Shown here one piece after another: positions 17,741-27,172 of a stretch of DNA of 64,000 bases. The translations under genes were made by a program, and so were the position numbers. The stretch's first letter is position 1. Each line of letters starts with the position of its first letter. The notes beneath the pieces are model-generated. The model had not been told where the DNA came from. It ran no database searches and saw nothing but the letters and a program-made list of their open reading frames with translations. This DNA is from Aminipila terrae (GTDB lineage: Bacteria; Bacillota; Clostridia; Peptostreptococcales; Anaerovoracaceae), in assembly GCF_010120715.1 (NCBI RefSeq), contig NZ_CP047591.1:3410001-3474000 (forward strand). Reading direction: 5' to 3'.

Positions 17741-18365
17741 TAAATATTAATTGATTTTAATTTTTCCTGATCATACTTTGCTTGTAACTCTATATTGAAT
17801 AACATACTTTCAATAAAAAAACGCTTTTCATAGTACTGTAAATTCAATAAGTAATCAAGCTTATGTCCTTTGTTGAGGTAGTAACTAATCCAGTATAACT
17901 GCCCACCTTCATCGTCACTACCTCTTATTAGTTTTTTATTATATTGTCAACCTCTGTTGCAAGACGGTCTCCATCAAAAGCCTCTTTTATTTTTGCTGCT
18001 AATTCCAGTGTGCCTTCCACGCCACAAATTTTGACTACTACATCAGTGGGTTCAGTTACTTCAAAGGCTTTCTGCAACTCTTTGTCTTGCATGAATTTAC
18101 AAGTAGCATATACAAAATCCCTGCTGCTTTCAAACATTTTGCTACTGTCCTGCCCAGTATACTTGCCATTAGAATCCCACTCTATGGCTCTTGCAGTATC
18201 ATCAATATACCTAAGTAAATCATACTCAGATGGCCTGTTAAACGGTATCAGGTCTCCGTTTACTTCCAGATTTACAACCATCTTTCTATTCTTATACCTT
18301 TCAACAGATTTTTTAATAAAATCGTCTAAAGTAATGTTTTTATCTGTATTACTTATTCCACCCAT
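17740..18365 (-). CDS. tail assembly chaperone, -1 frameshift fusion product (gpGT-like)
   Basis: A -1 shift at the A AAA AAC site (17937-17931) replaces the stop of the short chaperone with a 63-codon extension starting LIRGSDDEGGQLYWISYYLN and ending at the TAG at 17740. The fusion would have about 208 residues. Lambda G/GT and many other phages make such a low-level extended chaperone, whose T part binds tail tube subunits while the G part coats the tape measure. Position just upstream of the tape measure gene and the signal make this fusion very likely. Confidence 0.85.
17875..17937 (-). promoter_or_regulatory. -1 ribosomal frameshift signal
   Basis: Slippery heptamer A AAA AAC (17937-17931, in the right zero frame), the stop TAA after it, a 6-nt spacer, then GAGGTAGTGAC (17924-17914) pairing with GTTACTACCTC (17885-17875): 11 bp including one G-U, with a 28-nt loop. 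This is the canonical layout of a stimulated -1 shift. Confidence 0.85.
17928..18365 (-). CDS. tail assembly chaperone, short form (XkdN/gpG-like)
   Basis: 145 residues, mostly helical and acidic, MGGISNTDKNITLDDFIKKS to DRLATEVDNIIKN. It follows the sheath and tube genes and precedes the tape measure, the fixed place of XkdN/gpG-type chaperones. It keeps the tape measure soluble during tail assembly. Translation of its last codons runs into a frameshift site that generates the extended form. Confidence 0.9.
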   Translation of the reverse strand: MGGISNTDKNITLDDFIKKSVERYKNRKMVVNLEVNGDLIPFNRPSEYDLLRYIDDTARAIEWDSNGKYTGQDSSKMFESSRDFVYATCKFMQDKELQKAFEVTEPTDVVVKICGVEGTLELAAKIKEAFDGDRLATEVDNIIKN

Positions 18366-18382
18366 GGTTAACCTTCTTTCTT

Positions 18383-18799
18383 TTAACCTGCGGTTTGCAG
18401 TATTTCAAAATCCTCAGCCTTAAATGGTACTTCGATTTCTTGAATTTTCTTTTCCTCAAAATCGCTTAATGTGAGTTCGTCAAAAGTAACTCCTAAATAA
18501 GCAATTCTCTCCGTTTTTCCTGTGGACTGGTTCATTGCCTTTCCCACTATTTTAATATCCGTTATAACCCCTTTTTTGTAATCTTCAGCAACAAGGGCTA
18601 ACACTCTGCTGTCAGTCTTTCTCATTTTTATACTGCCGGAAACGGAGTATCCCATAGGCACCTGGGTAGTTTTCATTCCATCTGGAACCTCTTCCCAGTT
18701 TATTTCCATTTTTGCCTCAAACTTACTTACTGCCTCCCAGAGCTTATCATTTACCCAAATCCTACCGTTTGAGCCATTCCAATACTTATTTCCTTCCAT
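18383..18799 (-). CDS. tail tube protein (XkdM-like)
   Basis: 138 residues. KYWNGSNGRIWVNDKLWEAV, KFEAKMEINWEEV and QVPMGYSVSGSIKMRKTDSR match the XkdM family of core tail tube proteins. It forms the inner tube within the contractile sheath. It directly follows the sheath gene (22-nt gap). Confidence 0.93.
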   Translation of the reverse strand: MEGNKYWNGSNGRIWVNDKLWEAVSKFEAKMEINWEEVPDGMKTTQVPMGYSVSGSIKMRKTDSRVLALVAEDYKKGVITDIKIVGKAMNQSTGKTERIAYLGVTFDELTLSDFEEKKIQEIEVPFKAEDFEILQTAG

Positions 18800-18821
18800 T
18801 TCATAACCCTACCTTTCAAAT

Positions 18822-19913
18822 TTACATTGAAACTACCATACTGAAATCTTCCATTGCATTTAGGATTTTTACATCTGCCTTTATATAGACCTGCGTTCCC
18901 ACGGTCATATCAAGCACCTTTGCATCATCCCAAGTTGCAACAACATCAGCACCATATTTAGGCACATTAGCCATTCTCTGAGCTTCAACATCAATTCTAG
19001 CGAGGTTATTATAACTATCATCAAGCAGGCCCTCTTTTTCTAATGCCTTGAAGTAGCTATTAATCGCTCCGATCAGTAAGTGCTGATTGTCAGAACTGTT
19101 TTTATACTTACCTTTGTAAGAGTCTTTCCAAGTAGTGATAATGTCATTGTAAATCAAATCTTGGGTTTCAATAATCATTATGTGCTTAAAATCATCCGTA
19201 ACACCATCACCAGTAGTTATTAGGCTGTTTACACCCCTTGCCACTCTAACAATGCCCTCATCATTATATAGTACAAATTTGCCAGTATTCACTGCTGACG
19301 CTAAATCTACTGGCTCTGTTACTGCTTTTAAATCCGTAAATGAGTAGGAAATTGCACTCCTTGTAAGTGGTAGCCCTGCCAACATACCGATTAACCGTGA
19401 TACAAACTTTTCTCCTGTTACTTTTCCTCTGGCATCAGTAAAGGTAACATCAGAATTTGCAAAGTTAACAACATGAATATCATCAGTTGTCGTTGCATTA
19501 TATACAACACACTTATACTTTTTCTTCTCACTGGTATTAACAGACTTAATCCAGGTTGCCAATGCTGTCTGATCTGCTGCTTCTGCTTCAGCTAATCCAA
19601 TCCAATCCATTTTTTTACCTTTTATCTTAGCAAGTATGTCCGGCAATGTTCCTGCAACATTTCGTCTTGCTACAATTAATTTAGATGGAATGCCAGCTAG
19701 TACATCTTTTATGTATTGCAAGTTAGTAGCTGTATACTTTTTAATTTCATTACTTGTCAAATCGTCAATACTCGTGTATTCTACGAAATCAAAAGTCTTA
19801 TCTGTATCATCCGATATAATAAGACACGCTACACCTCTGCTGCCTCTTTTTACAGCACTGGTTCCAAGTCCTGTAAATACAAGTGACACATTTGGTAGTC
19901 CTATATCTGCCAT
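18822..19913 (-). CDS. contractile tail sheath protein (XkdK-like)
   Basis: 363 residues. LPNVSLVFTGLGTSAVKRGS, GVACLIISDDT and the C-terminal DMTVGTQVYIKADVKILNAM and EDFSMVVSM match tail sheath proteins of PBSX-type phages. Its presence identifies the phage as a myovirus. At 363 residues it is a compact sheath, shorter than PBSX XkdK. Confidence 0.94.
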   Translation of the reverse strand: MADIGLPNVSLVFTGLGTSAVKRGSRGVACLIISDDTDKTFDFVEYTSIDDLTSNEIKKYTATNLQYIKDVLAGIPSKLIVARRNVAGTLPDILAKIKGKKMDWIGLAEAEAADQTALATWIKSVNTSEKKKYKCVVYNATTTDDIHVVNFANSDVTFTDARGKVTGEKFVSRLIGMLAGLPLTRSAISYSFTDLKAVTEPVDLASAVNTGKFVLYNDEGIVRVARGVNSLITTGDGVTDDFKHIMIIETQDLIYNDIITTWKDSYKGKYKNSSDNQHLLIGAINSYFKALEKEGLLDDSYNNLARIDVEAQRMANVPKYGADVVATWDDAKVLDMTVGTQVYIKADVKILNAMEDFSMVVSM

Positions 19914-19927
19914 TTTCTTACCTCCTA

Positions 19928-20371
19928 TTATTTATTTACATTTTCCTGTAGTTCAATATCTCCCATCAATTCTCTATCATCAGTGATGATTAAGTCCTCA
20001 TACAGTTCAAGGTCAAAGGTAAAATGCAATACACCGTCTACGGTTTCACTTTCACACTCATGAGTTTCAATTATAAAACCACTTTTGGTAGTAATATTAC
20101 CTATTAAAAATAGGTCTACTAATTGCCATTGAATATCAAGTATTTCAAGCCTATATTTTTCTCTATCCGATGGAAAAAACAATATCCTGACTGGTATGCT
20201 CCTGTCCTGAGCTGTATTCATAAAGTTGCTTGAACTAACACTATCAAAAGTCACTCTAAATGATGGCCGAACTAATCCTTTTTCATTATCTGAGGCCTGT
20301 ATTTTAATTTTAGGAAAATGACCTCTTACTTTATTAACAATAGCTTCATGAATTTCACCATATGTAATCAT
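19928..20371 (-). CDS. tail terminator-like protein (DUF6838-like)
   Basis: 147 residues. MITYGEIHEAIVNKVRGHFP, VRPSFRVTFDSVSSSNFM and FTFDLELYEDLI are the pattern of the small protein between the gp10-like protein and the sheath in PBSX-like phages. By position it would cap the tail tube. The family name is from memory and only moderately sure. Confidence 0.75.
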   Translation of the reverse strand: MITYGEIHEAIVNKVRGHFPKIKIQASDNEKGLVRPSFRVTFDSVSSSNFMNTAQDRSIPVRILFFPSDREKYRLEILDIQWQLVDLFLIGNITTKSGFIIETHECESETVDGVLHFTFDLELYEDLIITDDRELMGDIELQENVNK

Positions 20372-20383
20372 ATAACCACCACC

Positions 20384-20788
20384 TTACAGCCCACAATTAT
20401 CAAGTAAACCGTCAATCCATTTTAAGGTATCTGTTTCAAATGTACCCTCAAACTTTGACTCTGCACTTTCCAAAAAGTGTACGCCCTCTTTAAATCCATG
20501 TTCTGTACCATTTTTGTCAACAATTCTATGACCATTATTTAATAAGTGACCGGGTTTTCCTGCATAAACCCTAATTGCTAAATCACCATTATATTTATAT
20601 GCCTTTCCTTTTTTAATACTTTTAAAAAGGCCTCCTGTTCTTTTCCTTATCTTACTTTTAGCTTCAGACAAAGTAACTTTTTTCAAGTCAGTCCCTTCTT
20701 TTCTCAGGAACTGTTTTGCATGGTTCCCTTTATTTAAAGTTAAAGCAGCAGAAATTAAATCCTTTGAAAGGTCATCTAAAGTATCCAC
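20384..20788 (-). CDS. HK97 gp10-like head-tail protein
   Basis: 134 residues. The basic N-terminus (SEAKSKIRKRTGGLFKSIKK) followed by AIRVYAGKPGHLLNNGHRIV and GVHFLESAESKFEG is the HK97 gp10 pattern. It belongs to the neck or tail-terminator assembly. Confidence 0.88.
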   Translation of the reverse strand: MDTLDDLSKDLISAALTLNKGNHAKQFLRKEGTDLKKVTLSEAKSKIRKRTGGLFKSIKKGKAYKYNGDLAIRVYAGKPGHLLNNGHRIVDKNGTEHGFKEGVHFLESAESKFEGTFETDTLKWIDGLLDNCGL

Positions 20789-20797
20789 CAGCTCCTC

Positions 20798-21130
20798 CTA
20801 TTCCATAATTAAACTGCAAAATATTTCTATTCTGTCTCTATATTTATAATTAGGGTTAAAGTATTTAATATCATACCTTTGCGCCTTAAATATAAAGTAC
20901 ATGTCGTTGGATAAGTTTGAAATAGAATTGGACCTGATTACAAATTTATGAGAAATATCTGCATGAGTGGTATTTCCTTCACCGCTCAAAAGGCTCCCCC
21001 CACTTGGAGTTATTTCTGCATATATACTTTTTAGTTTTTCATAAATATAATCATCTTCACCAAGTGCATTAATATAGTCTTTTTTTCCATAAACATCAAT
21101 TCTGCAATTTAATCTACTACTTAAACTCAT
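20798..21130 (-). CDS. head-tail adaptor (gp9/SPP1 gp16-like)
   Basis: 110 residues. LNCRIDVYGKKDYINALGED, EITPSGGSLLSGEG, ISHKFVIRSNSI and MYFIFKAQRYDIKYFNPNYK are the small beta-barrel head-tail joining family. It follows the connector gene by 11 nt. Confidence 0.85.
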   Translation of the reverse strand: MSLSSRLNCRIDVYGKKDYINALGEDDYIYEKLKSIYAEITPSGGSLLSGEGNTTHADISHKFVIRSNSISNLSNDMYFIFKAQRYDIKYFNPNYKYRDRIEIFCSLIME

Positions 21131-21141
21131 ACTACTCCCCC

Positions 21142-21432
21142 TTATAGTAAATTAGTTGAATGCATACCTAAAACCGTTTCAACAACTTTATTTAGGTTAT
21201 TCTTATCTACATATAGAGTTCTATTATCATACATATCCTCAACTAGAATATAGACCACAATTACAAAATCTTCATGTGTATCTATGTCAGATAACCCTGT
21301 ATATGATTTAATAAAGCTTTTAGCAATATCCAATAGATTTGTAATTGTGGTTTTTTCATTTTCTGTTAAATCATCAATTTCAAGTCTTAAATAATCAGCA
21401 ATTTCTTTATTTGATATTTCACTTACTTTCAT
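21142..21432 (-). CDS. head-tail connector (gp6-like)
   Basis: 96 residues, all helical: YLRLEIDDLTENEKTTITNL, SFIKSYTGLSDIDTHEDFVI and VVYILVEDMYDNR. This matches the HK97 gp6 / DNA-packaging connector family. Its ATG lies inside the last codons of the preceding small gene (overlap of 14 nt). Confidence 0.88.
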   Translation of the reverse strand: MKVSEISNKEIADYLRLEIDDLTENEKTTITNLLDIAKSFIKSYTGLSDIDTHEDFVIVVYILVEDMYDNRTLYVDKNNLNKVVETVLGMHSTNLL

Positions 21433-21577
21433 CGGACTTCACATCCTTGTCGCTTACTTCTTCTATGTAACCGGCATTTGTGAGGTCTTGGAGTATAAAC
21501 TCATCATTACACTCTAAAACCTCACCTTTAGACATAGAAAAAGCGCCAGAAAAATTAACTAACGCTTTAATTTTCAT
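21419..21577 (-). CDS. 52-residue structural-cluster protein
   Basis: MKIKALVNFSGAFSMSKGEV and DLTNAGYIEEVSDKDVKSDE are visible. It starts at 21577 behind a perfect TAGGAGGT and ends overlapping the connector gene. Small proteins of this shape, with a short beta domain and acidic tail, sit between capsid and connector in many Firmicutes phages; some resemble the Rho-like/head-fibre families. Function unknown. Confidence 0.7.
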   Translation of the reverse strand: MKIKALVNFSGAFSMSKGEVLECNDEFILQDLTNAGYIEEVSDKDVKSDESK

Positions 21578-21587
21578 ATGTTACCTC

Positions 21588-22766
21588 CTAAACAGCTTTC
21601 ATCTTTAATGCTGAAATCTTCTGCCCATTTTCGATTTTTGAATCAAGTTCAACCCAAGCAACAACCCCAACAGCGTGCTGAGTAGCAAACTTTTCTCTTA
21701 ATACTTCAATACTTACATCCTCTGATAATTTTACTGCCAACCCACTCATGTCACCATAATAAATTGCAGTTTTTCCAGCTTCCATAGTTGGCATATTTGC
21801 AGAAGTGTATACATCTTTTCCAAGTAATGTATATCCCCACTTAGCAGTTACATCTTTATTTAAAAGATAATTGCCCTCAGAATCTTTTAACTTTCGGATT
21901 GCTTTTCGTGTTGTTTTATTCATTATCCAAATTGCAGCGTTTTGATATGTATCTGGGACTTCTTCCTGAACATCAATAAGTTCGTCTGCTGTAACTGCTG
22001 AAGAAGCAGCTGACGTTACAACCTGAGTTACCATAGATAACCCTGTGACTTTATCTGTTGTTCCATTTAACAACTCTTTTTCAATCCACACAGCAATAGA
22101 GTCTGCCATAGCATTAATAACAAATTCAACAATATTAAACTGAGAATTGTTTATTAATGATTTTGATACTTTACTTAGGGCCCCAGCTAAGAATCCTTTT
22201 AGCTCAATACTTTTAAACTTTCCACTTTTTGATTCAAGCTCATTAAATTCCGTAGCGTAAGCCATTGTGATTGACTGAGTTGACTCATCATAATATGGAA
22301 TAGACAATGTTCCGCCCACATTATATCTTGTAGCAAGGCTGTAAATCGGTGAAATATCAACAACTTTTTTTATGATCTTATTTGCAATAGAAGCTGGTAT
22401 TACAGCCCCATTATCGCCAGTAGTTAAATTTACATCAGCTCTTTCCTCAGGAGCCACACCTCTTAAATAAGATTCAAACGCTCTAACTTCTGCCTCTTCT
22501 TTTGTTTTATTCTTATCTTCAGGTTCATCTTTTCCCCTGTTTTCAATTATTTCTAGTGCACTAGCACGTTTTTCCGCTGCTATAGTCTTATCAATAGCAG
22601 CAATTTCTTTTTCTAAATTGTCAAACTTAGTAACTTCATCTTCAGTTAAGGCTCTTGTTTCAGACTTCGCACCCTCCACAATTGCTTGTACCTCTGCAAC
22701 CTTATCATTTCTCTGTTCTTCTAAGCTTTTTAAGTTAGCTCTAAACTCAGCAATACGTTTTACCAT
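21588..22766 (-). CDS. major capsid protein, HK97 family
   Basis: 392 residues. An N-terminal coiled-coil delta domain (about 1-100, RANLKSLEEQRNDKVAEVQA) is followed by the HK97 capsid fold: GDNGAVIPASIANKIIKKVV, RYNVGGTLSIPYYDE, AIWIMNKTTRKAIRKLKDSE, YTLLGKDVYTSANMP and YYGDMSGLAVKLSEDVSIEV. The delta domain acts as scaffold and would be removed by the protease encoded just upstream. Confidence 0.96.
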   Translation of the reverse strand: MVKRIAEFRANLKSLEEQRNDKVAEVQAIVEGAKSETRALTEDEVTKFDNLEKEIAAIDKTIAAEKRASALEIIENRGKDEPEDKNKTKEEAEVRAFESYLRGVAPEERADVNLTTGDNGAVIPASIANKIIKKVVDISPIYSLATRYNVGGTLSIPYYDESTQSITMAYATEFNELESKSGKFKSIELKGFLAGALSKVSKSLINNSQFNIVEFVINAMADSIAVWIEKELLNGTTDKVTGLSMVTQVVTSAASSAVTADELIDVQEEVPDTYQNAAIWIMNKTTRKAIRKLKDSEGNYLLNKDVTAKWGYTLLGKDVYTSANMPTMEAGKTAIYYGDMSGLAVKLSEDVSIEVLREKFATQHAVGVVAWVELDSKIENGQKISALKMKAV

Positions 22767-22845
22767 TTTTTTTCTCCTTTTATCTTCTTAATTCTGTTTT
22801 CATATTTTGAATAATCAATATTTGTTTTATTAGACTCATCTACAG

Positions 22846-23358
22846 TTACAGCTCTAAATTCATCCCCCTATGCTCTGCAACCATTTCTTTATCTGCTCTT
22901 TGCTCTATGGATGTTCCTATATAACATGGTGACATTCTGTCATCAATTATAGATACTTCAAACATATCAAGTTCCTCAACATGCCTTCTAGGTATGTCAT
23001 TAGCTCTTTCTTCTAAGGTTCTCTTAATTGTGAACATCCCAAAAGACCAACCTTTTAATTTTTGCTCTCTGGCCTTTTGAACTACTTCCGCATCTGTTAC
23101 TGTACAAATTGCTCTAAGGCCTATGTTGTCTTCAAATAATTCAAGGTTTTTATCCGTTGTAGAGCCAAGCTTTCTATTTTTGTTATGGTTAAGCAATAAA
23201 TCAACATTTGGCGCTCTCTGTAAAGCTCTTTCAAAAGCTCTAGGTTCAATCTGTTCTACACATTTACCATCAGCAGTAATAATAGGTCTAGAATCTCTAC
23301 CAACGGCATTTACATATCCGTCGAGCAATACGCAATCGCTTCTAATTTCAATTCTCAA
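22846..23358 (-). CDS. prohead protease (HK97 family)
   Basis: About 170 residues. VNAVGRDSRPIITADGKCVE, LLLNHNKNRKLGST, GWSFGMFTIKRT and HVEELDMFEVSIIDDRMSPC match the herpesvirus-like serine protease family; the His is in LLLNHN and the Ser in GWSFGM. It matures the capsid. The best start is the TTG at 23358, which has AAGGAGG 8 nt upstream; the GTG at 23367 overlaps that site. It overlaps the portal gene. Confidence 0.9.
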   Translation of the reverse strand: MRIEIRSDCVLLDGYVNAVGRDSRPIITADGKCVEQIEPRAFERALQRAPNVDLLLNHNKNRKLGSTTDKNLELFEDNIGLRAICTVTDAEVVQKAREQKLKGWSFGMFTIKRTLEERANDIPRRHVEELDMFEVSIIDDRMSPCYIGTSIEQRADKEMVAEHRGMNLEL

Positions 23359-24574
23359 CCTCTTCACCTCCTTTTACTTTTTTTAAATTTGTTTTCATGT
23401 TTGTATTAGCTGTATAAATTTCATTTGTTGTAGGATCATATAGCACACTATCAAGCCCCAACTTAATCCAATTTAGTCCCAAGGCTGGAAGATTTTCCAT
23501 GAACCTCACTTCATCTATTTGCATAAAGTTAGATTCAAGAGCCGTTTTATAAGCATCATAGCGTTCTTTTATATCCCCTTTCAGCATTTCCTTAGTATCA
23601 AAGGCATAATAAAAAGACTCCTTTTCTTTTTCAAGTAAGTAGTCTCTATTAAGTGCACATTCTATTGTTTTTATTACTGGTAATGCTGCCATTTTAAATG
23701 CCTTTGTGTAATCTGCATTTGTTCCTGTTCCATTTATTACACTAGCTGGCATTGTAAACAATTTATACAGCTCTGTAGAATTAGTTTCTTTATTTTCATT
23801 AAGCTGCATTTCTACTGACGTATTACTTGATTCTTGAAATTCTAATCCGTCATTAAGCACTACAACATTTTCACTATTGTTACAGTATAATCTTTGCCAA
23901 GCTACTTTAAGCATATCTATTACTTCTTGCGTTAGTTTTTTGGTTGATTTTAAAAAGCCTTTTTTATTTCCACCTTTTTTTACTAAATTATCTTCAAATT
24001 TTAAGGTATTTATTGCTACGCTTAATATTAATGGGCTTTCTTCAATTATACTGTGACCTTTAGCACCATCTTTAGTATTCCTTAGAATTTTTATAAATTC
24101 ATGGGGTTCATACAGCTTACCGTTAACACATATGTTGTAATTTTTAAAAATTGGATCAGTATTTTTATTTACACTAATATAAGTTTCGTCAACATAATGT
24201 AAACTCATATATTTATTCCCTTGCTTATTAATATAAGCGTACCCGCCCTTTCCAAGGAAATAATCTGCTATTATTGCTCTCCAAAACTGTTCCGCATTTA
24301 ATGTATCACCTGTCTCATTGTTTAGTATTTTAACCCGGATATCATTTTTAATTTCAACAGCTTTACCATCTTCATTCTTATAAAGCTTTATTGGTAACAT
24401 GGTTACTATATCAGCAATAAATTTGATACACCCTTTCACACTTGGAATATTGAGAGCATCAGCTTTACTACACTCACTATTTCCTAACAATGCCCTTAAC
24501 AAAGTTTCATCTACTGGATTTTCATTTGCATTAATCGGATCAGCTCTTGTCTCATTTCTCTTAAAAAATTTAAT
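23348..24574 (-). CDS. portal protein, HK97 family, possible ATT start
   Basis: About 408 residues. IPSVKGCIKFIADIVTMLPI, GDTLNAEQFWRAIIADYFLG, GAKGHSIIEESPLILSVAIN and LFTMPASVINGTGTNADYTK are HK97 portal features. The frame is open upstream of the TTG at 24502 and encodes FFKRNETRADPINANENPVD, the usual portal start. The only well-placed start is ATT at 24574 (or 24577), 6 nt from a perfect AGGAGGT; no ATG, GTG or TTG is near. It forms the dodecameric DNA channel. Confidence 0.88.
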   Translation of the reverse strand: MKFFKRNETRADPINANENPVDETLLRALLGNSECSKADALNIPSVKGCIKFIADIVTMLPIKLYKNEDGKAVEIKNDIRVKILNNETGDTLNAEQFWRAIIADYFLGKGGYAYINKQGNKYMSLHYVDETYISVNKNTDPIFKNYNICVNGKLYEPHEFIKILRNTKDGAKGHSIIEESPLILSVAINTLKFEDNLVKKGGNKKGFLKSTKKLTQEVIDMLKVAWQRLYCNNSENVVVLNDGLEFQESSNTSVEMQLNENKETNSTELYKLFTMPASVINGTGTNADYTKAFKMAALPVIKTIECALNRDYLLEKEKESFYYAFDTKEMLKGDIKERYDAYKTALESNFMQIDEVRFMENLPALGLNWIKLGLDSVLYDPTTNEIYTANTNMKTNLKKVKGGEEVEN

Positions 24575-24585
24575 AATAACACCTC

Positions 24586-26303
24586 CTAAATTACTTGTAC
24601 GGTAAAATCATCTACCCCAAACAGCATTTCTTGCTGTAACAAATAAGTGGCATTGATTAACCCGACTACTTGGTCAACCTTGCCACTTGATTTCTTTTTA
24701 TTAACATATTTATTTTTATTTGTATCTTCAGTGCACTTAGCATTTTGAAAATTAATTTCAAGCATTAAGTTTTCATCATAATTAAATTTCTTTTTTAAAA
24801 TATATTCTCTTAATAATTTTGTTGGCATATGAAGAACAGAACTGTGTTGCTTAATTTCAACGCACTCATATCCCGCCTTTTCTAATTTCTGTACTGTACT
24901 TATAGCATTCCATCGGTCATATCCAATTTGCTTAATCTCAACACTATATTTATCTTGGATTCCATTTTTACCAGTTTCATCTTCACCAATAATAAAGGTT
25001 TCAATAAATCCATAATCAATTACTTCATCACCACACTCAAAGCATGCACCCAGCTTTATAAGCTTGTCATAATCCACATCTTCTTTTTTAGTTTTTATAC
25101 GTTTTTTATCCTTAGGTATAAACCCCCATACTTTAGCATGAATAAATCCAAACTCATCTATACATATCATTGCCACACAAACATTATCATCTGACATGGA
25201 TAAATCTATGCCAAGATAAACAGTTCTGCCTTTCCAAAATTCTAAGTTTTCCTTTACTTTGCATGGTCTGACTTTAGTAATTTCAATATACCCCTCAACA
25301 CCAAGCCCTTTATACTTAATATTATTATGTTTACATAGGTAATTTTCACGCTTGTTCTCATAAAGGACTGCCATCTCTCGCATTTCTTTTATTGCTTCAA
25401 AGATGTATTTATGTGCTACTGCAACTGGATTACTTTGATAAATAACCAAATCTTCTGTCTGCCAGAGGTCATCCTGCATATACTTTTCATCCGGCTCATA
25501 TAATAATGAAAATCTCCGCTTGTTCTCTATTAAGCCATCAAGTACCTTTTTAGAAATATCTATTTCATCTATCATACCATTGTTGTCATTTGGGTATTGT
25601 GTAGAAATTATAATCCCAAGCTTGTTAAACAATGTGATTTGTGATGATCTCATGGCTTCAATTGGATAAGAGTCCATAGCCCCCGCTTCGTCCGCTAAAA
25701 AAGCATTAGCAAGTTTACCATCCATTCTATCCTCTGAATAAGCAAGCGGTATATACTCACTGTCTGTTAATACACATCTTATTTCACTTCGAAGCACTTT
25801 AAAAATATTTTCTTCTGCAAGTAAAGGGCTTGATTTTATTATTTTTTAAGTGCTACCTTTAATTCTGATGAAAGTTTTAAATCTGGAGCAACAGAAAAGA
25901 ATCTCGAAAATTGTTGATCAGTAAGAAGCAATAAAATAAAAATAACTGCTGCATTAAATGTCTTAAAATTCTTTCTTGAAATTTCTAGTACAACGGTTGT
26001 GTAATACCGTATGTCCAAATTTTGTGAATTTCTAAGCTTGGTACATAGTGCAGCCACTATTAAAAGCCATGCGTAATCTTCTAACCCTTCATCCATAGTA
26101 CATCTTAAATCTGGATGAATCATTAAATGAAGCAGACTTTCAATCTTTTCAAAAGCCTCATCATCTATGTAGGCTTCAGGATGATTACCGTCTACAATGT
26201 CAATCCAATCTTTAGCCTGTTTTTTAACATAAATAGGTACTTTATTATTGCCATTTTGTATACACCATGTGGCATATCTATACGCCTTGCTGTTTACGAC
26301 CAC
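24586..26303 (-). CDS. terL: terminase large subunit (frameshifted)
   Basis: Two frames, 26303-25839 and 25797-24586, join into one 572-residue protein if one A is added to the A6 run at 25842-25847 (minus strand reading LKVALKKIIKSSPLLAEENI). Visible motifs: adaptor-type N-terminus (YATWCIQNGNNKVPIYVKKQ), the ATPase region VVLEISRKNFKTFNAAVIFI in place of a classical Walker A, DEAGAMDSYPIEAMRSSQIT, and nuclease Asp residues in YLGIDLSMSDDNVCVAMI and VDQVVGLINA. It packages DNA into the prohead. Confidence 0.9.
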
Positions 26304-26847
26304 CTCGTAACACCTCTAATATTTTATTTTCTTTGTTTTCCTCTTTCTTAGGAATACTCTTCAGTGCTGCTGCTATAGTCATGAGATTTTCTTTTTCTAT
26401 ATCCAGAATCATTTTTCGCTTAGCCTGTACCTGCCTATCTAAATTTATAATTGATGATTGTATTGCATTCTTATGCTTATAGTAAGTGCTTAAGGACATT
26501 TCATCTTTAGAAATAAGATCATCTTTATCCTCAGTGAGTTCCTGTAAGTCATTGTAGAAAGATTCTCGTTTTTCTTCAAAATCCTTACATTCGGCCTGAA
26601 GCATACAATATCTATTAATAACAGGCTCATATATGGCATCATTCTTTTTTATTTTTTTCAGCAGTTTGTTTACCCTTAAAAACTCTTTATGGGCTATTGG
26701 ATTATTTGCAACCTCAGGGCGTTCTTTAATTTCTACTCCTGTAGCAAGTGATTCCTCTGCGTTTTTCCTTGCGTTTAATTCTGCTTTGGTTCTATGGGAC
26801 TTGCCTTCTGTCACAAGTACTTCATATGATTTTGCTGGTGTTGGCAT
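26278..26847 (-). CDS. terS: terminase small subunit (P27 family-like)
   Basis: 189 residues, highly charged and helical (SHRTKAELNARKNAEESLA, NPIAHKEFLRVNKLLKKIKK). The start MPTPAKSYEVLVTEGKSHRT with a short basic tail is typical of P27-like small terminases, which recognise phage DNA. Its end overlaps the large subunit gene by 26 nt. Confidence 0.82.
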   Translation of the reverse strand: MPTPAKSYEVLVTEGKSHRTKAELNARKNAEESLATGVEIKERPEVANNPIAHKEFLRVNKLLKKIKKNDAIYEPVINRYCMLQAECKDFEEKRESFYNDLQELTEDKDDLISKDEMSLSTYYKHKNAIQSSIINLDRQVQAKRKMILDIEKENLMTIAAALKSIPKKEENKENKILEVLRGGRKQQGV

Positions 26848-26971
26848 ATTTAACTCTCCTTTCCTAGAATCTTTATGAAAAGTTGATGTGGGAATTTTTT
26901 GTTTAATTAGGTGGGGCTGTGGTATCCACGAGCTTCAATTTTTTATCATTGACACCCTGGGGGGATGCTTA

Positions 26972-27172
26972 TCACGTTGCTGGACTAAGTCCACCTTGCT
27001 CAACACTACGTTCAACTCCACTTGCTAAATCAATCCCTACATACGCAGGAATTAACTTGCCACTACACTTATCACATAACCTTCCATCCATTGTTTTCAT
27101 TTTGCGCTTTGGATATGGCCCTGAGATTTTACCACAGTCTAAACATATATATGCGTTTATATTATCTGTCAT
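26972..27172 (-). CDS. small zinc-ribbon protein
   Basis: 66 residues with two CxxC pairs (YICLDCGKI and RLCDKCSGK) that would hold one zinc, followed by AYVGIDLASG. It overlaps the HNH gene end and precedes the small terminase. Related small ribbons occur near phage packaging genes, but the function is unknown. The 124 bp after it hold only the small terminase ribosome binding site. Confidence 0.65.
   Translation of the reverse strand: MTDNINAYICLDCGKISGPYPKRKMKTMDGRLCDKCSGKLIPAYVGIDLASGVERSVEQGGLSPAT

Noticed and set aside
25839..25850. The terL break as programmed -1 frameshifting on the A6 run.
   Set aside because: The zero frame is AAA AAA TAA preceded by T, which is not an X XXY YYZ heptamer, and terminases are not known to use frameshifting. 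A lost A fits the other breaks better, although slippage cannot be excluded.
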